Assembly: GCA_023014365.1 (NCBI GenBank)
Contig: JAEBUN010000004.1
Coordinates: 2,294,001 to 2,358,000, forward strand
Length of the DNA stretch: 64,000 bases
Source: Lepiota brunneoincarnata
Taxonomy: Eukaryota > Basidiomycota > Agaricomycetes > Agaricales > Agaricaceae
Direction: 5' to 3'
The notes below the pieces were generated by a model that searched no databases, was not told the origin of the DNA, and saw nothing but the letters and a program-made list of their open reading frames with translations. Of the stretch, positions 33,057-45,700 are shown in pieces (the stretch's first letter is position 1; every line of letters starts with the position of its first letter). The translations under genes and the position numbers were made by a program.

Positions 33057-34599
33057 ATGTATTGTGCAAAACCGCAGCCAGCAGGTCCTTCCAAGGTCCT
33101 TATATTTGGTGCTGGAAACTTCGGTTCCTGTCTCGCTTCTCATCTCGGAGACTCCCAGCATGATGTCTATATGTGGGCCCGAGAAGAGACTATCGTTGCT
33201 CATTTCAACAAATACCATCGCAACCCCGTATATCTCAAGGATCATGCCTTTCCGCAGAACATCACCGCTCTTGGCCCCGCCCTGCCTTCGGAGGAGTTCA
33301 TGTCGGAAATGGACGTCCTTCTCTTTGCTATCCCGACTCAGTTCTTGAGGTGTGCATTTAGGCCGCTCGAATTCCATCCCGCCTAACGGATCATTAGAGA
33401 AAATTTGCGCACTTTGCGCCCAAAGCTCAATGTTCATTCACATGCCGCTTATGGTTTTTGTCAATAAGGGTATAGAAATCGGTTCCCATGCCCTCACGCT
33501 CGAGATTATCGCAGATACCTGTGGCCCGGAAATCGCCAAGGCCGCCACTTTTGTAGTGAGCTCCCATGTCTGCTATCCACAGTGGTCCAAAAGCCAGTGA
33601 CCATAATTTACAGTCCGGCCCCTCCTTTGCTAAAGAAGGTGAGTTGATAACTCTCCCGCAGCGTCTTCTCTGCTTAGTTTTTACCCCTCTAGTCGTCGAC
33701 AGGCAACCTACCTCCGTCTCTGTGGCGTCGTTCACCGAGGCCGAGGCAGATAAAGCCGCAGCTCTCTTCCATCAGCCTCACTTTAGATGGTAGGTAAGCC
33801 ACTTATTAATACGCTCGCCTTAGCTTGATGGTTGCATTTAGTTATACTAACGGAGATCCTATTGGCATCGAACTGGCTGGTGCCCTGAAGAACGTGTACG
33901 CGATTGCCGCTGGGATGTCGGATGGGCTGGGCTTCCAGAACAACACCCGAGCCAGTTCGTACCACACTTTTTTTGGGCCCTGCGCACGGCGCTGATTGTG
34001 CCACGCACGCAGTGATCATCACCAGGGGCCTTGCCGAACTGACTTGTATCGGGACGGCATACGGCGCGTCGCCACTGACTTTCTTGGGCCTGGCCGGTGT
34101 CGGAGATCTCTTCCTCACGTGCAGCTCGTCCAACAGTCGTAATTACACTGTTGGGTACCGACTAGGACAAGGGGAGTCGCTGGATGTGATCACGAAGACC
34201 CTGGGCAGTGTGGCCGAAGGTGTATCAACTGCAAAGGGAGCAAAGACGATCATCGATGGCTTGAGTGTCCGTGCACCAATTGCTAGCTCGGTACGCTGCG
34301 ATTGACTACCTCGCCTGAAGGCCTGAGTGTTGATTTAATGATTCGGCGAAACAGGTCTATGACGTGTTATATAACGGCAAGTGCTAAGAGGATGGACCAT
34401 GAGGCCACTGACTAATATGGCAATAACGGACACAGGCAAAGATACTCGTTTGGCAGTTCGTGAGCTCATGGAACTGCCTCCTTCTAAAGAACTCGAACTT
34501 CCACCGACCGCGGGCAAGCCCGCACGACAGCTCCTGCGAAAACTAGGTCTGCAGGTGGGCGACTCGCCGGTACCGGCGGTGCGTTCTGATGGCTGGTAA
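33057..34599 (+). CDS. gpsA: GpsA-type NAD(P)-dependent glycerol-3-phosphate dehydrogenase
   Basis: From the ATG at 33057 the protein reads [10 protein letters not shown] then [19 protein letters not shown] (Rossmann GxGxxG), [29 protein letters not shown] and [17 protein letters not shown]. Next is [20 protein letters not shown] with the catalytic Lys, then [20 protein letters not shown] and [20 protein letters not shown] and [34 protein letters not shown] and SRN are signatures of bacterial GpsA rather than fungal Gpd1. Seven introns of GT..AG type are used, and one (34377-34435) must use a GC donor. An in-frame ATG at 32925 would add 44 residues without any acidic residue, rich in Arg and Ser, a possible mitochondrial presequence. 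It makes sn-glycerol 3-phosphate for lipids or redox balance. Confidence 0.85.
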
Positions 34600-34928
34600 G
34601 GAGATAACGAGCTGACTTTGTAGCAGGCGACCCAACCGAGCCTTTAGGGGAATGCTACGTAGACGTAGTTGTACTGGTACCACACCTACAATGTGCATGT
34701 GTGCGGCCGGAGAGCGGCCGGAGAACGGGTGACATAATATAGCTGACTGAGATCGATCTGGAAAAACGCCCACGGTCACTTTTTTCCCAATTTTTTTTTA
34801 CTCGACTTTTCCGAAGGCTCCGGTTCCAACAAATCTTGTCGCTGGTCTTCCCCTCATCTCTTCGTGTCTTCCCCTCGCTTCTTTCCACCTCGTCCTCTAC
34901 CTCTGCTTCCACGCATTTACCATCCATC
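34600..34928. promoter_or_regulatory. Promoter of the ankyrin/CCCH gene
   Basis: 329 bases. A paired GCGGCCGGAGA repeat (34705-34728) and a T-run (34790-34800) are followed by a pyrimidine-rich leader up to the start codon. Confidence 0.4.
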
Positions 34929-37307
34929 ATGGCCTCTGCCCTGCTCAAGGCATGCTCTGAGGGTAACCTCGAGACCGTTCATGATTTGTTGAAGGACGTA
35001 AACCCCCTCGATATCGAGGCCAAAGGTTCGTCATCCTCCCGCCATCCATCCCACTCTGCTCCCACTCTACCGCCTTTTCTCACCCACTGCCTGCCCCTTT
35101 TACAGAAGAGTCTGGCTCTACGCCTCTCATCGAGGCCGTGAAAAACGGTCACGTCGATGTTGTTCGTGCCCTACTGGACAAAGGTCTGTCTTCGTCCACT
35201 TTTCACCATCCGATGTCCACTGATTGACTAGTAACCTCAGGCGCCGATCCCTTTAATGCCTCTCCTAACGGGCCTCTGGAGCATCACACTACGGACCAGG
35301 TCATCCTGGAACTACTGACTAAAGCAAAAAATAGGTCTCAGTCTAATACCGTCTCATCTACCGAACCCACCTACGCTCATGACGGGAACGGCGATTCTCA
35401 AAAATCCTACTATCCCCCGCCCCCGCCAGACCCTTACTCTTACTATCCAACTCTTAATCCTTCGCTGCCTACTGTCTCAGATGGGTCTGTCTATTACCCT
35501 CCGCCACCACCCCAGGTTATGGGTGGCGAAGGCCACTCACCCGGAGGCTTGAATAATCTTCCTCCCCCAGAGGTAGCTCGGATGATCCCCTGCAGGTATT
35601 TCCCTGCCTGCCGTTACGGCCCATCATGCATTTTCGCCCACCCACCTCAGGGTTATTACCCGAGTGGAGGTCCTCCCCCCCCCCAGTACCCGCCTTACGA
35701 CCCCATACCTACTCATCCCTACCCACCCAACTACTATCCACCCCCTGCTTTCCAACAGTCCAATGGCCCTCATCCGATGGCACCCCTTTCACCACCACCG
35801 GGTCCTCATATGATTCATGGCAGGTCCCCTTCAGAAGTCTTGTCACCTACTCAGGGACCATTCAGTCCCAACGGGATGCCCCCACCATTGCCATATGGAC
35901 CTATGCCGCCCTCAGTCTATCCTCATCCACAGATGCCTGTTTCTCTTTCTATGCCTCCCCCTCCACACCTGCACCACCAGCCTCAGCTTTCCCTCCCGGG
36001 TCCCCAGTCTCCTACCAACTTTACGAGCCCATCTGCATCTCATTTCAATGTACAGCAAGATGCCTCCTCTATTTATCCTTCTCAGCAACCGCCCCTGCCG
36101 AATGGAAACTTGAACTACCCTCCTGAGGTCGATGGTGCACCCAAGCCTTCCCAGGCTGCGCCCGGTGAAGGTTTCAACAATGGTGCCCCACCGGTCCATC
36201 GTGATGGATCTCTTCACGGTCGTCGTGGAGGCCGACGTAGTTCATTCAACGGCCGCAACAAACCACCTTGTCTCTTCTTCCCTGCCGGACGATGCAAAAA
36301 CGGGTACGTGATTCCCCGATATAGCCACCCTCCTACTTTTGATTTAAATGATTCGGACTTTGCTCACTGATTTCTCAATTTTGATTTCAGCGACGATTGT
36401 CGATTCCCCCACGTGATGCCTGATGGAATTGGCGCACCCAGCTCCCATCATGTGCCCTACTTCGGCGGAAGGGGAGGTGGACCGAGGCAGCCACGCAGTC
36501 ACATTCAGCCGAATATCAATGGTAACGGTCATGGTCTAGAAGAAAAGTTCAACAATCTGAACATTCGAGACGTGAGGGATCAGCCTTAGGCTCTCTTTCT
36601 TTCCCTTAGTAGCTCATGTATTGATTATATGGTTCGTATGCAGGAAGCTTCTGGTCAGCAACAGACGCCAGCCACACAGGCTCAAAATTCCCAGTATAAT
36701 GGTCAAAGTGGTTTCGAGGCGTCAAAATCATTGGGCGCCAGTGACAACGGCGGCAATGGCTTCAACTTTGGTATTGGCAGTCGCCCTCGCTTCTCTCAGG
36801 GTGGCAAGCACTATCATCACTACCCACATCAGGGTTTTAATCAGTATAGTGGGAAGAGCCAAAAGCTCCCGGCACAGGTGCCTGCGAAGCAACGTGTACC
36901 CAATGCCGATGAATTCCCAGTGTTGGCGGGCACCGTCACGCCCCCTTCCAGGAGTTCCCTGAACGGCCACGGACCAACAGCTGCACAGGTGTTACAGGCC
37001 CCTCCTCCAAAGAAGGAAGCTGCTCCTGTCAATGGCACAAGCAAGGCATCAAGCAGCACCAGTGGAACAACCCCCGACTGTCCTGGGTCGCCCGAAACAA
37101 CAGGCAAGGTATGCCCATGATACTTGTTTGGTTTTATAACATCATCATGGTCAAATATAGGACTTATCCAAAACTGAAGTAAATGGAATTGTTGACAATA
37201 GTGCGCCTTCTGAGCCACCTGTGAACAAGCTTCCGATCTCATTTGCAGCTGTAGCTACCGCAGCAGCCACTCCTGACATTGCAAAGGAGGTGTCTGTTTC
37301 TGCTTAG
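34929..37307 (+). CDS. Ankyrin-repeat and CCCH zinc finger RNA-binding protein
   Basis: MASALLKACSEGNLETVHDL begins an ankyrin unit. It continues after an intron with GSTPLIEAVKNGHVDVVRAL and LDKGADPF. A Pro/Tyr-rich region comes before the first finger, PCRYFPACRYGPSCIFAHP (C-x5-C-x5-C-x3-H). A long Pro-rich linker leads to the second, PCLFFPAGRCKNG|DDCRFPH (C-x7-C-x5-C-x3-H), split by an intron near 36303. RGG-like residues (YFGGRGGGPRQPR) follow. The tail includes NADEFPVLAGTVTPP and ISFAAVATAAATP. About 680 residues. The layout suits a cytoplasmic or nuclear mRNA-binding regulator. The precise function is not known; similarity to other fungal CCCH proteins would have to be searched. Confidence 0.8.
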
Positions 37308-38330
37308 ACTGCCGAGTTCGGACCCTTCGCAGGACTTCTTTCTGTGCAGTTGCTATCGATGCTTTTATCCCTCCACTTCGCCCTATTTATCGTCCCCTGC
37401 TTCACCATCTGCATGACTGCGCACCACCTTCTGCTATCCAGTGACAACACTTATTATATCTCGCTCATAAAAAGGACTCCCATCCATCGTTTCGCTTGGA
37501 CATGGACTGAGACTAGGTCGTTGTCTTTGTCGTCTTCAGTCTCTGTGGATTGGCTGCGTCGATTACGATGACACTGGTGAGACCATCACTGACCCTTACT
37601 TCCCTTACTTTATTACTCTTCTCATCTGCTCACGCATACACATACTCTCACATCCTCGCACTTATATACATACACATACTCTCACCCACCCTATCTCCTA
37701 TCTCTCCCGACATTTCTCGACTTCTGGCTTTTGGGTTGTGGTTCCTCTGTTCAACGGGCCTTCTGGCACTTGATCTATCTATACAGCTTCTTGCCCTGTT
37801 TTATTGCCTTTTTGCTCCTACGATGGCTATCACTTCTTTTTTTTTTTTTGTCTGAGTATTACTATATACCACTACGTGCAATTATTCTGTCGCCACTACA
37901 CACACCTCGCTCCACACTCTTCGTACTGCGTCGCTCTAGCATCAAAACGCTCTTTTGGCTCTCCATCCCTCTGAGATTTACGACTTCCTTTTATGCACCG
38001 TTTAAACGACTTTGCCTGCGTACTTACGTAGTTATCTTCCCCTCATGCTCATATTTACGTCCTTCTCTGCCTACGCTGTTTCTTGTATCTTAAATTCTGA
38101 ATCAAGAAACCGCTGGTTTCTTCGCATTCATTTTTTCCCTCTGATTTGTTTTTGCACATACGGTACTCATGTGTATGTACATTGAGATATACATCCTTTG
38201 GTCGTTTTTGGTTGTGATTATGTCCCGGTTTCCCGTGAAATCCTTGTGCTCAACGTTAGCCGACTTTCGTTCACACATGTCCGTGTAGTATTGGCCAATT
38301 ACAGAAGGCACAGTAAGTAGCCGAAAATCT
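37308..38330. other. Convergent 3' region, CT- and CATA-rich, no gene
   Basis: About 1 kb between the CCCH gene and MAPEG copy 4. It is pyrimidine-rich with CACATACTCTCA-type repeats (37637-37690) and a T-run at 37838-37850. Open frames here are Leu/Ser-rich because of composition and are not supported. Confidence 0.55.
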
Positions 38331-39160
38331 TCAGGCACTAGCACTCATGATTCCTTTCCAGACCAGGTTTCCAAAACTCCAGGTGCTCGAAACGAGCAGG
38401 CCTGCAAAATAAAACAGGTCAATCACCATATACATCCTCACTTCTGGAACATGCATACCCATGAATCCCAAACTAGCTGCGGTAGACAAGGGACCCGTTC
38501 GCTGCACGTCCAGTTATTACTAGCTCTTCACGTTATTGAGGATGTTAGACGCACCTTCTTCGGATCACCACTGATGTATCCGCGCGTGTACAGGATACGG
38601 GCAACAGTCCACAAGAGTAAGTTCGAAGCTGCCAAAATTGGGTGGTGAACACCAGAAATAAGTGTCCTAATTGTGAGATGAGCATTTGTCGCCCCCGGAT
38701 GGACATTTTAACATTTAAATAGTCAACTTACGTTCCCCAGGCAACAGGGATTGCTTCGAGAGTGTTTTGGTGAGCACCTGCATAAGTGGTCAATACGGCG
38801 GTACTGATGCTCCTATTGCGAGGTGACCGGCGACACTTACGTTGTGCGCAGTTGAAGAGGTGAGCATCCCTCGAAGCTTCCGCTTCCTTTTGCTCTGCGT
38901 ACACTGTGCACCGCCCCAAAATGTGAGCAAGGGTCGTTCGTAGACTTGACTGGGGAAAATTGAACTTACTCTGGGGATACTTGATCCCTGCACGTCTTCT
39001 GAACTTGCCAACTACCAAGGTCTGGCCGACAAGTAGCCAGATGGTCGGTATTATAGCGCCAGCAACATAAGCGTATCTGTTGGTTGGTTGGTCCGCTTGT
39101 GAGCGAGAGGAAAGAAAGGGAGGCGTCTTACTCTTTGGAGATAGTAATGCCTGAGGTCAT
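38331..39160 (-). CDS. MAPEG protein, microsomal glutathione S-transferase 3-like (copy 4)
   Basis: The start read from 39160 gives MTSGITISKE|YAYVAGAIIPTIWLLVGQ, then FRRRAGIKYPQ|MYAEQKEAEASRDAHLF, NCAQR|AHQNTLEAIPVAWGT, ILAASNLLLWTVARILYTRG and YISGDPKK|RTGPLSTAASLGF. The last exon ends NLVWKGIMSASA at 38331. All glutathione-site motifs and splice sites are intact. It lies 12 kb from the tandem array and in the opposite direction, yet its exon 2 is nearest to decayed copy 3. An inverted duplication of one copy is the simple explanation. Confidence 0.87.
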
Positions 39161-39431
39161 AGTGTGGTTTGGAGTTGATGGGGTGTTCCGTTCTGCAGGT
39201 TTTTATATAAAGGGCTGCAGGGACGCAGACCCACTCTATAAACCGGACGCGTCAGCACACGCGCCGAACTGAATTGGGTTGGTAATATAATCGTATGTTA
39301 TGAATTGGTTCCTGATCCAAAGGCCACGTCGCCCTTGACGTGTTACTCCGTTGTCAGCCATGACGCAACAGTCAATTTCAAATAGGAATATAGAGATAAA
39401 AACTAATACATGTTTTAATACATTTCAACTT

Positions 39432-42395
39432 TCAAACACTCGACCAAGCCTTCAAGTTAATCATATCAACCCCTGGCTCACCCGTAATCCTCCCAATCTC
39501 ATATACCCGCGCCGGACTCTCCACCCCATCCCGCTCCAAAATCTTACGCACCGCCCCCACATCCCCAGGCGAAACAACCAACACCAACCCAATCCCATTA
39601 TTAAACGTCCGCGCCATCTCTAGAGGGTCCACAACACCCTCCCGTTTGAGCCACTTGAAAATATTGGGATACGGCCATGCCGCGGCGTCGATGTAGCACC
39701 CGAGATGTTTGGGTAGCACTCGGGGTATGTTTTCGATGAAACCACCTCCGGTGATGTGTGAGAGGGCTTTGATGAGTCCGCATTTGGTAGCAGGAAGGAC
39801 TTGGGAGACGTAGATCCGCGTGGGTTCGAGGAGTACCCGTCCCAGGGTTACTTGATGTGATTTCACATTTTGAGGGTCTGAGGATGGGGATGAGGAAGGA
39901 GGGCGAGGATCGTTAGAGGAGGCGATGGAGATGTAGGGGTCCTCCCAGGGGCAGGGGGAATTGTACGTATACTGGGAACGTGCGACGATTTTGCGGATGA
40001 GAGAGAAGCCGTTAGAGTGCACGCCTGAAGAGGTGAGGCCGAGGAGGATGTCGCCTTCTTGGATATTTTGGGTCGGGAGGAGAAGGTGACGCTCGGCAGC
40101 ACCGACTGAGAAACCCGCAAGGTCGTAATCGCCTGTGGAAATGTTAATGATAGCGGAGGGATGGGGGCTGCGGGGGGAGCTCACCTTCCTGATACATTCC
40201 TGGCATTTCTGCAGTTTCACCACCGATGAGGGCGCATCCTGCTTGGCGGCAGCCTTCAGCGATACCTTTGACGACCTCTGTTGCAACCCCGACATTAAGT
40301 CTGCTACATCCGTAATAGTCAAGGAAAAAAAGTGGTTCCGCCCCTTGGACGAGCAAGTCATTGACCGACATCGCAACAAGGTCAATACCTAAACACGAAA
40401 GTTAGAAACAAAAAAGTTATTATAGCATAAAATTCGGGCACGCACCAACAAGATCATGCACTCCAGTTTCAACGGCCACACGCAGCTTGGTGCCAACGCC
40501 ATCCGTTCCGCTCACCAGGACCGGATCGTTATACCCAATCACCTTCAGATCAAAAACGCCACCAAACCCACCAATCTCAGCATCCGCGCCAGGACGGCGA
40601 GTAGCACGGACATAAGGCTTGATGGCTTCTACAAGGGCATTCCCAGCATCGATAGAGACGCCCGCTTGTGCGTATGTGAGCGCAGTCGTGTCCGCCGCAG
40701 CTGCTTTAGCTTGGGGCGTGAGTGCGCTTGGTTCGCGGTGCTGTATGTTAGTATACAAGTTTCTTGGAGGGTGACTAAAAACTTACCGATGTGCAATGTC
40801 CCGTCGGTAGGTCTTGCCTTCGAAATTGATACCGTTGACACCTTGATAAGCGAACTTCAGAGCTTCCTCGAGTGTCGGTGCGTATGCGGAGACTGCGAGG
40901 ACTCGACCACCGGTAGTGTAGATCCGATCTTTTACTTCTTTTGTTCCGGCGTGGAAAACTTGGACAGCTGGCAATGTTATATGTTATGGTTTTTCGAGAT
41001 TCCGTCAACGTAGGCGACATACTATTGGGAATGTTGCCGAAAGATATTTCTTTGTCTTTGGCGTAGTCTCCCGGGTAGCCCCGGGACGCTAGGACCACAG
41101 AAACAGCGTAGCCGGATTTGAGCCTGATATTGATGGAGTCGAGGTGATGCTCGGCACAGGCCTATGAAAGAGTTTTAAGAAAATCCGCAGCTGCAATAGT
41201 TCGATCAAGGGAGCTAACGTGGAGGATGGCGGCCAAGTCGGTTTTATCGTCAAGGAGAAGTAACAGGGCCTCGGTCTCAGGATCTCCGAAGCGGACATTG
41301 TATTCAAGAACCTTTGGGCCGGACTTGGTGAGCATGAGGCCTGTGAATAGCATGCCAACAAAAGGATGGCCTGCCGAGGGCATAGTGCTGAGTACAGACC
41401 AACAGGAAGTGAGAGGGGGTTGGACAACCTTCACGACGCATGCCGTCGATGGTGGGGCGCAAGACCTCCTTCATGATACGATTTACAACTTCTGGGGTGG
41501 CCACTGGGGCTGGGGCGTATGCACCCATTCCACCAGTATTGAGGCCCGTATCGCCTTCGCCAATGCGTTTGTGATCTTGTGCAGCAGGGAAGGGAACGAC
41601 GGTGTACCCATCGGAGAATGCGAGGACCGAGATCTCGGGACCTTCAAGATATTCTTCGATGACGACCTCGTTTCCTCGTGGGGAGTGAGCTTGATAGAAG
41701 AAAGAAAACAGGCAAGCTCAAGGGCACGCATACCTGCACTGCCAAAGACACGGTCTACGAGAATATCCTTTAACCCGGCGAGGGCCTCTTCTGTGGTCTC
41801 CGGGACTATGACACCTTTTCCTGCAGCCAAGCCACTGGCTTTAATGACGACACGGTGACCGCATGTTCTGATGTATTCGGCAGCCGGCTCGTACTGATTG
41901 GAGCCGAAGACTCCGAACCTGGCCGTTGGGATGGAGTGACGAAGCATAAAATCTTTGGAGTAGGCCTTTGAGCCCTCCATCCTGGCTGCGAGAACGTTGG
42001 GACCAAAAACAGGGATGCCGACTGGTATTTCCGAGGTCAGGGAATGGGTATGGGTTGCAGAGCAGGGTCATACCGTTGCGGAAGTGTGCTTCAATTCCAT
42101 CGACGAGGGGTTGTTCAGGACCAGGGACAACGAGATTAACCTATTACGCAAACGATGAGGGACACTGGGTCCGAACATTAATGAAAGAGATTACATCGTT
42201 TTTGAGCGCAAAAGCGACCAAACTGGGGAAATCACTCTGAGAGATAACATCGAGATTAGAACACTTGTTCTCATATGTTGTGCCACCGTTTCCCGGACAG
42301 ACAAAGATGTGCTCGACGAGTTCTGACTTTGCGAGTCTCCATGCGAGAGCGTGTTCCCTGCCCCCGCTCCCCAGCAGCAGGATCCGAAGCGACAT
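39432..42395 (-). CDS. ADE5,7: Bifunctional GAR synthetase / AIR synthetase
   Basis: [20 protein letters not shown] starts the GAR synthetase half (PurD). It continues with [61 protein letters not shown] and [13 protein letters not shown]. The ATP-grasp residues are in place. After a linker the AIR synthetase half (PurM) begins with [20 protein letters not shown]. It includes [68 protein letters not shown] and [16 protein letters not shown]. About ten introns reduce it to about 800 residues, as in yeast Ade5,7. It carries out steps two and five of purine synthesis in the cytosol. A charged Ser/Pro insert near 39890 is unusual but in frame. Confidence 0.96.
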
Positions 42396-42714
42396 GGGTC
42401 AAGAGGAGAAAATCCAGATTGGGAATGTTAGTGATGGGATCAGTCTTCTTTGCCGGCCCGCCCTCCTCCAATTCTTTTGTGCTCGAGGCCTCGGAATTCC
42501 ACCGTGTCTACCAGCAATGCAGATGGACTTTGCTGTGAGCCTCGCTGTCCGGTAGTTTGAGAACGCCGGTCGATGCAACATAGTCCAAATGCTACGTGGC
42601 GGTGCTGGTGGAAGGGCAGGACATCGTCAGGAACCAAGTTGAATACAAGAAGTCTGCACGTGTTGGAATTCATTTTATTATTTCTCTTTTTCTCTTCTGT
42701 TGTGTGCCCGGTAG
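42396..42714. promoter_or_regulatory. Divergent promoter of ADE5,7 and the coiled-coil gene
   Basis: 319 bases between divergent start codons. A T-rich run lies at 42676-42700. No adenine-response element was recognised. Confidence 0.4.
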
Positions 42715-45700
42715 ATGACGCCTCACGATGATTCTCCTACGACCGAGACTACCGGCGCCCTTGGGGAGGTAGGTAGCCTGGGAACTCGGTGTTCCAATCG
42801 AGAGTCCCTGAACTATTTTTCTACAGTCGCAAGGTGAAATATCCCCGGAGTCACCTGCGGTGCTCTACGACGACATGAAGAAGTCTGGGATGTCGCTGTG
42901 GTCCCGCAGGTCGCTTAGACGAACGTCCACCACGCTCTCGCCTACAGCACCGCCACCGCCGGCAAAAGATCAACCAGTTGGTCAACTCGACGAACAGGAC
43001 GATGGCTCTTTGACCCCCATTGCCTCTGCCTACTCCATCGTACCAGACAACATGAACCACGCCTACGACGTCTGGGCTACCGTTCCCCTTCCTTCCCTCA
43101 ACATTCGATATCAAATCCATAACCCCGTCGGCCCTCGCTATTACAGAAACATCCACCTCATCCCCCCATCCCAGATCCGCCCCGGCGCACGCCCGCCCTC
43201 GGTCTTTTCTCCCTCCTTTCCACCTATAAGTACCCATTCTGTCCAGGAACATGTCGACGCTGGCCCCGGTGGAGCCCCCTCCCACTCTAACCTCCCCACC
43301 CCATCCTCCTCCCAGACCCGTGTAGGTGACGGCACGAAACCCCGCTCACGCAAGACGTCGCAAACCACTCCAGACAATGTCGACCTTATGGACGTCACTG
43401 ATCCCTGGGGCACCAATTGGCACCACACCTCTCCCTATGACATCGGAATCCCCGCTGCCTCATCTTCCGCTGATAACTATGATGTGCGTTCCTTTTTTTT
43501 CACCCTTGTTCTCGCGCCCCTTCTCACGCAAAGCTGTTTCCAGTCACCCGTTCGAAAGCGACGCGCTAGTATGACAGCCGCACAGAGTAGACATAAAACC
43601 GTCTCCCCCTCTCCGCTATCACAATCCACCTCTGCTGTTCACCTCCAAACCGATTTGGGGCACATACACCTCCCCCGCAAGTTGAGCAAACGCCAGAAAC
43701 CAACAGTTGGAAATATATTCGGCAGCAGGGACAAGGAATCTGATGCATCTGCCCAGCCTTCGCCAGTTGAGCAGGTACCCGCAATACACACTGTAGAACC
43801 TAATCCTACGCTGCCAAAACGAATGTCAGTTGCTCCTCCCATAGAGGCTGGTGGGCCTCTCTACTCGCGTCCCTCACTGAAAAAGGAGAAGAGGAGCAGC
43901 GTGCTGGGACGCTTGGCAAAGAAGCTCAGTGTAATGAGGAGGTCATTTGACGGCTATGGCAAATCACACAACAAGGAGGATGACTGGCAATATGTGAGTG
44001 CGGGGGATACTGCGGTCAACGGTCACACTCTGGAACCTGTTAACCTTGACAACAAGCAGGAGAACCAGGAGAGGTTGTCCGCCAAAAGGGTCCCACCTCC
44101 AACCATGGATGATCCTTCTGCGCCCGTACAGCAGGATCCTCCACCCCATGAAGGCGATAGCGCTTCATCTATATCAGTCCAGGCGCCGTTTTCCATGGGC
44201 AAACTTACTATTGCCAACCCAGACGTGCCAATCTCGGAGGCGCCCACCCCTAACACCCAAATCGCCCCTCTGCCTCCAGAGAAGCCTCAAGAATTGGTGC
44301 AGAGTCCACGATCCATGTCCCCAAATGGCACTTCACTCAGTCCTTTATCACCTCCACCTAAATCTGCAGTTCCAAAGGCTCAGGTACTATCGCCACCGCC
44401 ATCTCCTGCTCCTCCTGCTCTCGTAAAGGAAGATCACCTTCCCCATGCCCCTGCGTCGGCACAGCGACGCATTTCCCTGTCCAGTCAACGCCCCCCCTCC
44501 TCCCTTCAGCCAGTCGAGCCATCTCAGTCTCCTGTCCCAGCGACCCCAGCCACGATTGCACCCACCATCTCAGAAAGCCAGACTACACCCCGTCCAGCGG
44601 AACACAACATCCCTCTACAGCCAGGCCCACCAACCAAACGCGCATCCAGCCGCTACTCAGCACAAACGATCCAACAGGGAGTCCCACGGCCAAAATCTGC
44701 TGCTACAGCCACGTCATCCTACGTGCCATTCCCGGGCACGCACACGAACGCGCTTCGTCCACCAAGCCGGCCCGACTCGTATCTTTCCTATGCTGATTCT
44801 CCGCTCTCGGGTGTCTCTGTCCTTGCCAACCCCCCCACACCATATACGGGCGGGCTCTCGGTACCAGCGACACCTGAACCCCCGCCCCCAATACCAATAC
44901 CTCCTCCAAAGGCCAGGTCCTCACTTGCACCCGCTCCCCCACCCCCTGTTTCGTCCCCGGCTCAGGCTATACCAGAAAACTCAAAACGTGCGACTGTGAA
45001 TTCCATGAACCGTATGGACTCTTCTCCGCCACAACTACCGCACCCTGTACGACAATCAAGCAGTGGGAGCGGGAGGCAGACGGAGACGTTCAAGTTGATA
45101 CGGAGCTCATCTGGGCATGTATATGCCTCTGGTGAGACAATTAAGGCTGAAGGAGAACAGTGGGAGGTTGTAGAGACTGCTGGAGGTGGAGGGCAGGAGA
45201 GGGTAAAGGTTCAGCAGCTATCGGGAAGGTCGAAGAAGGACAGGGAGGCTAAGAGAGATAGGGAGAACCGTGAAAGGGAGAAGGACAGAGAGCGCGAGAA
45301 AGAGCGCGAGAGGGAGGGAGAGGGAGAGAGGGAGAGAGGAGGAGGGAGGGAGAGGGAGAGAGAAAGGGAGAGGAGGAGGAGTCAGCGGATGACGTCCAAA
45401 GCTGTTCCACCGGATCCCATCGTGAACGGAAAGACACAGGTTAATGGTCATAGTCATCATCACCGGGAACCTGCAAGTTCATGGTATGAGGAGCACTTAA
45501 AGAGGGAGAGGGAGGATCAGCTTAGAAAAGACAGAGAGGAGCAGGCGAGGAGAGAAGAACAACATCGAAGAGCGAGGGAGGAACAGGCGAGGAAAGAGAG
45601 GGAGGAGCATCTGAAGAGAGAGGAATACCTGAGAAGGGAAAGGGAGGAACAACATAGGAGGGAGCGAGAGAAAGAAAGGCATAGATGGGAGCGAGAGGAG

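Noticed and set aside
37344..38093. Leu-rich plus-strand frames after the CCCH gene
   Set aside because: Pyrimidine-rich 3' sequence gives such frames by composition; no start context, splice pattern or family similarity.
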